Positions 60,376-64,000 of a stretch of DNA of 64,000 bases are shown piece by piece (positions within the stretch are counted from its first letter, which is position 1; the number at the start of each line of letters is the position of its first letter). The stretch comes from an uncultured Lachnospiraceae bacterium (lineage in GTDB: Bacteria > Bacillota > Clostridia > Lachnospirales > Lachnospiraceae): the NCBI GenBank assembly GCA_910579465.1, contig CAJTUB010000002.1, positions 68,980 to 132,979 on the forward strand, read 5' to 3'. The notes beneath the pieces were generated by a model that was not told the DNA's origin, did not search any database, and worked only from the letters and a program-made list of their open reading frames with translations. Both the position numbers and the translations under genes were made by a program.

Positions 60376-63143
60376 ATGAAAAAATGGAGTATAGGAATAA
60401 TTTGTCTTTTGGCAGCCACACTCTGCGCCTGTCACGGAGGTCAGGAAACCGGCATAGATGTAACCCCGGCAGAAGGTACGAGCACTCCGTCTCTTACGCT
60501 GGAAGTAACTATAACCATGCTGCCGGAAATGACAGGGACGCCTTCTATAACGGAAGCACCCGGAAACAGTCCAGTGCCTTCCGTAACGGAGACGCCGACT
60601 ATGAAGCCGGAGAAAGAGTTGATTCCGATTGATGAGGCGCATTTTACGAGTGTGGATTTTCGTAAAATAATTTCAGCAAAATATGATACGGACGGAGATG
60701 GCTGTCTTTCACGGACAGAGAGGGAAGCGGTATGTCTGATTCATTGGGATTATTTTGATTTGCTGCAGGAAGGGTTTATTCTTGAGGAAGAGGCTCCGGA
60801 TTTAGACGGATTGGGGTATTTCCCGAATTTGAGGTTTCTGACAGTACGGAAGGCAGGCAAGATATTACTTCAGGATCATCCGTCTGTCCGGGGACTGCAG
60901 GTGGAAGAGGGAGGAGCAGTAGCTTATGTGCAGATAGAACGATGCCCGTTATTTCAGTTTATTTCCAATCCTTTTTCCATTAAATCCTGCTACATTGCGG
61001 ATGCAGCGCCGGAGATTCTGCTAGAGGCTATCTATGGAAATTCAGTGCTATATAAATCTATATTGTATGGCGGGCTGAATATTTACAATCCGGAGCGTTT
61101 TCCGGGTCTGACAGCAGAGGAAGAGAACCGTATTTTTGGCAGGGAACCTTTGAAGGAATGGGTGGGGAAGACCGAGAACGGCAGGGCTTTTTCAAAAGAA
61201 GTATGGGAACGATATCTTTTAGGACAGGAGATTAATTTTTATGAGGTCAGCGTTGCTGAAAATACAGAGGAACCTTCTGATATGCAGGGGAAAAAGGGCT
61301 GGCTGGCTGTTGTGGATCATTATGATGCGTCTGATATGGGAGTCAGCTGTTTCCCTTTTTATACAGATGAAATACCGGACGCAGACAGCATCCGTATATC
61401 CATCGGGGAAATCAGTAAAATAATCCAGTTGAATTATGAGGCTGACCGTGGCTGTATCCTGTCAGCCGAGTGTAGTTTGAAGGTGGTATATCAGGGGAAG
61501 GAAGGGGAGGAACTGCTTGGCATAATTCAGGAAAAGCTGTATCAGTGCGTGATTGAGGATGATACGGTAAGAATAACTCCGTACCGGTGTCAGGGTCTGG
61601 AGGTTACGCCTGATTTGGATGGGGAAAGGATTCCGATTGACGGAGAGCATTTCTCAAGTAAAGTATTTCAGCGTTACCTTGAAGAAAAGTATCCCGCAAA
61701 TGCTGCAGAAGGTTTATCAACAGATATCAGGGAGGATGTCATGGTTATGGACTTCTCAGGTTCGGTACGTTTTGCCGGGGAAACGATAGACGGGTTAGAA
61801 TACTTTCCGAATCTTACGGATCTCTATCTTGGACATACCGGGACGCTGGTTGTGGAAAACCATCCGTCGTTAGAGGTTATCGGCGGGGATGCGCCGGGCT
61901 TAAAAAAGCTGGTGGTACGGAACTGTCCGGAGCTTCGGCGGATTGACCTTGATTTATCAAAGATAGAGGAGGTCGTGATAGAGGGCTGCGGGAAGCTGGA
62001 TGAGTTGATTCCGATTGATGAGGCACATTTTACGTGCGGTGCTTTCCGGGAGTTTCTTTCCATCCTGTATGACGTGAACCAGGATGGCTTCCTTTCCTTG
62101 GCAGAGTGGGAAGCGGTAGAGGAGATATACTGGGATGAATGGTATGCCCTTGAGGAAATGGGAATCAGCAAGGAAAATATGGAGCAGCCGTGGCATCTGG
62201 ACGGGTTTGAATATTTTCCATGTCTGAAATCCCTGACTGTCATAAGTGCAAGCAGCGTTGCCTTAAAAAATCATCCCTCCATCCGGAATATTGGTGGAGG
62301 CGAGGGAGGAATCGGGCAGTTATTAATTGAAGATTGTCCGGCACTTGAATATATCGGTGGAAGTATGTACGGAGGAGCGGAATGGTCGGTAACGAATTGT
62401 GAAAATCTGAAATGTTTTTCGGTTTATGAATCAGAGCTTGGTTCGCTTGCCTTTTCCGGGTGTCCGCAGCTGGTTCTGGATTTTGAGGATGCGGGAAACC
62501 AGGTAAGAAGTTTATTGTTGGATGCGGATGCTGTGCTGACAGAGTTACCGGGAGGAATTTGCCGGATTGTGGATGGATCCTTCCGGCCTCCTTTTTGGAG
62601 GGATGGGCTGATCTGTGAAACAATCCAATGGGAGAATGTGTCGGAGCAGGCGGTTGAAATGCCGCTTCCTGCAGAGGAAGAGGATTTTTTCCGGTATTTT
62701 GGTAAGGATGACTTTGCCTATATGGGGGTACAGGTCTTGGAGAAAATAGAAGATATCTATGACGAGCAGGGAAGAAAGGGGTGGAATATCTGCATTGACC
62801 GGAAGGAAAATGCCTACAGTAAGACGGCATTTTCCCTTTATGCGGAGGAGACGCCGGAGCCGGAGCAGATTTTTGTCCGGCCTGTCGGGGTGTCGGAAGC
62901 CGGGATTTTAGAGTATTCGCCAAACAAGGGAGTCAGCTTCCATATTGTATGGGAACTGGAAGTAGTGTATACAGGGACAGCAGGGGAAACCGTACTTGGG
63001 ACGATGCTGACAGGGGACAGGTACTGGACGATAGCGCGGACGGTACGAAGAAGAGCTACCGGTCAGAAAAGGATTGGAAAGAAAACGGGAGCAGACAGTA
63101 TCAGATGTACGAACAGCTCCGCGAGGAGGCGGAGCAGATATAG
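60376..63143 (+). CDS. EF-hand/leucine-rich-repeat lipoprotein, apparent frameshift near its end
   Basis: About 920 residues. A lipoprotein signal (LLAATLCAC) and a Thr/Pro-rich linker lead into three repeated modules, each opening with a variant of IPIDxxHF. Modules 1 and 3 have EF-hand loops DTDGDGCLSRTE (60685-60720) and DVNQDGFLSLAE (62071-62106); module 2 has lost its loop. Each continues with leucine-rich strands (EYFPNLTDLYL, NHPSL); modules 1 and 3 end in a beta domain with VVYxGxxGExxLG. The frame stays open past 63143 as Arg-rich sequence, whereas a one-base backward shift at about 63034-63042 yields DGTKKSYRSEKDW and a stop at 63141. Error, mutation or programmed shift cannot be told apart. 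Likely surface Ca2+-binding protein. Confidence 0.68.
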
Positions 63144-63156
63144 TTCAGGAGGAAAC

Positions 63157-64000
63157 ATGAGAAAAAAAGAATGTAATGTACCGCTTTTTTTGCTTTTAGC
63201 AGTCCTGGGTGGATTCTGCGCCTGTAGCCAGAGCAAAGAAACAGGGATAACAGCAACCCCGGCGGGGCTTTTGACAACGCCGCTTTCTACCCCGGAAGTA
63301 ACTGTGACCGGGTTTCCGGAGAATACAAAAACACCGTCGCAGAATCCGGCTTTGACAAGGGAGCCGTCTCCGACGCCGGTATCGGGAATGGAAGCCGGAC
63401 TGCTTCCAATTGACGCAGGACATTTTACAAGTGAGGTGTTCCGCGAATATATTTCCCGATGTTATGACAGCAATAAGGATGGTGTTCTTTCCAAAGAAGA
63501 GCTGGATAATATAACGGAAATCGAAATCCAGTACTATGAAAAAGAGTTTGATAAGGAACGTTTGGACGGTTTTGAGTTTTTTCCTGAGTTAGTCAGCTTA
63601 AGCGTGAGTAATGCAGAAGAGGTAGTTCTTCAAAATCATCCTGATATACAGTCCTTTGGAGGAGAGGAGGGCAGTATTGGTACGGTAAGAATTGAAAATT
63701 GTCCTTCCCTGTCCAGTATAGGATTTTATTCTTTTGGGATTTCTTCCTTGTATATCTCGAATGTTTCGCCGAAAGCTTCTTTCGGGCTGGCAGGTAATTG
63801 CCCGATGCGTGATATGGTGTTAGATGCTGATATCATGCTTGAAATTGGAGATTATAGCAGTGCGGAGCCGGTATTTACTGCTATGGAGGACGGGACTTTA
63901 TGCTATACGTTTTTTCAGTATGACCATGTAGATGGAAAGGAAATTGCGTGTCTGGAGAAAGTTCCGATAAAGTTTCTTCATCAGAAGGAAGTAATCGTTC
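63157..64000 (+). CDS. EF-hand/leucine-rich-repeat lipoprotein (partial, runs off the window)
   Basis: A paralogue of the preceding gene. CAGGAGGA lies six bases before the ATG. Lipoprotein signal (LLLAVLGGFCAC), Thr/Pro-rich linker, then LLPIDAGHFTSEVFREYI and the EF-hand DSNKDGVLSKEE (63466-63501), followed by leucine-rich strands. It shares reading frame 1 with the upstream gene, so uncorrected translation would fuse the two. The stop is outside the window. Confidence 0.8.
   Translation, partial: MRKKECNVPLFLLLAVLGGFCACSQSKETGITATPAGLLTTPLSTPEVTVTGFPENTKTPSQNPALTREPSPTPVSGMEAGLLPIDAGHFTSEVFREYISRCYDSNKDGVLSKEELDNITEIEIQYYEKEFDKERLDGFEFFPELVSLSVSNAEEVVLQNHPDIQSFGGEEGSIGTVRIENCPSLSSIGFYSFGISSLYISNVSPKASFGLAGNCPMRDMVLDADIMLEIGDYSSAEPVFTAMEDGTLCYTFFQYDHVDGKEIACLEKVPIKFLHQKEVIV

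Noticed and set aside
60376..64000. One continuous lipoprotein ORF of more than 1,200 codons
   Set aside because: An internal ribosome site and second lipoprotein signal at 63157, plus Arg-rich sequence before it, indicate two genes and a frameshift.
1..64000. tRNA, rRNA, transposase or prophage genes
   Set aside because: None was recognised on either strand.

Overview
The window reads as chromosome of an anaerobic Lachnospiraceae-type Clostridium (Bacillota). Evidence: a SCIFF ranthipeptide with its radical SAM maturase, anaerobic ribonucleotide reductase, a probable Re-type citrate synthase beside isocitrate dehydrogenase, DUF4364 and DUF6033-like proteins, strong Shine-Dalgarno sites, and promoters close to TTGACA-17-TATAAT. 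No rRNA, tRNA, phage, transposase or CRISPR array was seen. Most genes are moderately GC-rich. Short AT-rich patches (about 16.6-17.3, 25.4-27.1 and 57.0-57.7 kb) look acquired.

Layout. 0-4.6 kb: end of an Orn/Lys/Arg decarboxylase, an XRE regulator, a BlaI/M56-peptidase pair and a DUF6033-like protein. 4.6-6.4 kb: SCIFF locus, with two 44-residue SCIFF units fused in one precursor. 6.5-13 kb: AI-2E-type permease, nrdD-nrdG behind a NrdR-like box, a Lys/Glu-repeat protein and mgsA. 13.1-16.6 kb: a citrate-to-2-oxoglutarate operon (citrate synthase-like, icd, FCD/GntR regulator) with a perfect 22-bp palindrome over its promoter. 16.6-34.7 kb: a mosaic of small regulators, acetyltransferases, membrane proteins, galM, an ECF sigma/anti-sigma pair, upp, an SGNH esterase, a DJ-1 protein and an alanine symporter, separated by palindromic intergenic repeats. 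35-42.6 kb: glmM and the protein quality-control cluster tig-clpP-clpX-lon-ysxC. 42.6-45.5 kb: a divergent Rrf2 regulator, a 23-codon cysteine-rich leader ORF, and metY-cysK. 45.5-53.2 kb: DUF4364, a TIGR01212 radical SAM protein, malic enzyme, a LacI-sensor/GGDEF fusion, KtrB/KtrA and a TrmH methyltransferase. 53.3-57.6 kb: a coiled-coil membrane protein, a VTC/DUF4956 pair behind a leader with two terminators, and an alpha/beta hydrolase. 57.6-64 kb: a leader with competing hairpins, a secreted subtilase fused to a zinc-phospholipase-like domain, and two EF-hand/leucine-rich lipoproteins, the first apparently frameshifted.

The strongest unusual signals are the double SCIFF precursor, the Cys-rich leader ORF, the subtilase/phospholipase-like fusion with its lipoproteins and attenuator-like leader, and a recurring 13-bp motif (GCGGAAACYCRGG) upstream of several promoters together with dispersed palindromic repeats. 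Start sites were chosen from ribosome binding sites. All functions are inferred by recognising sequence families, without database searches.
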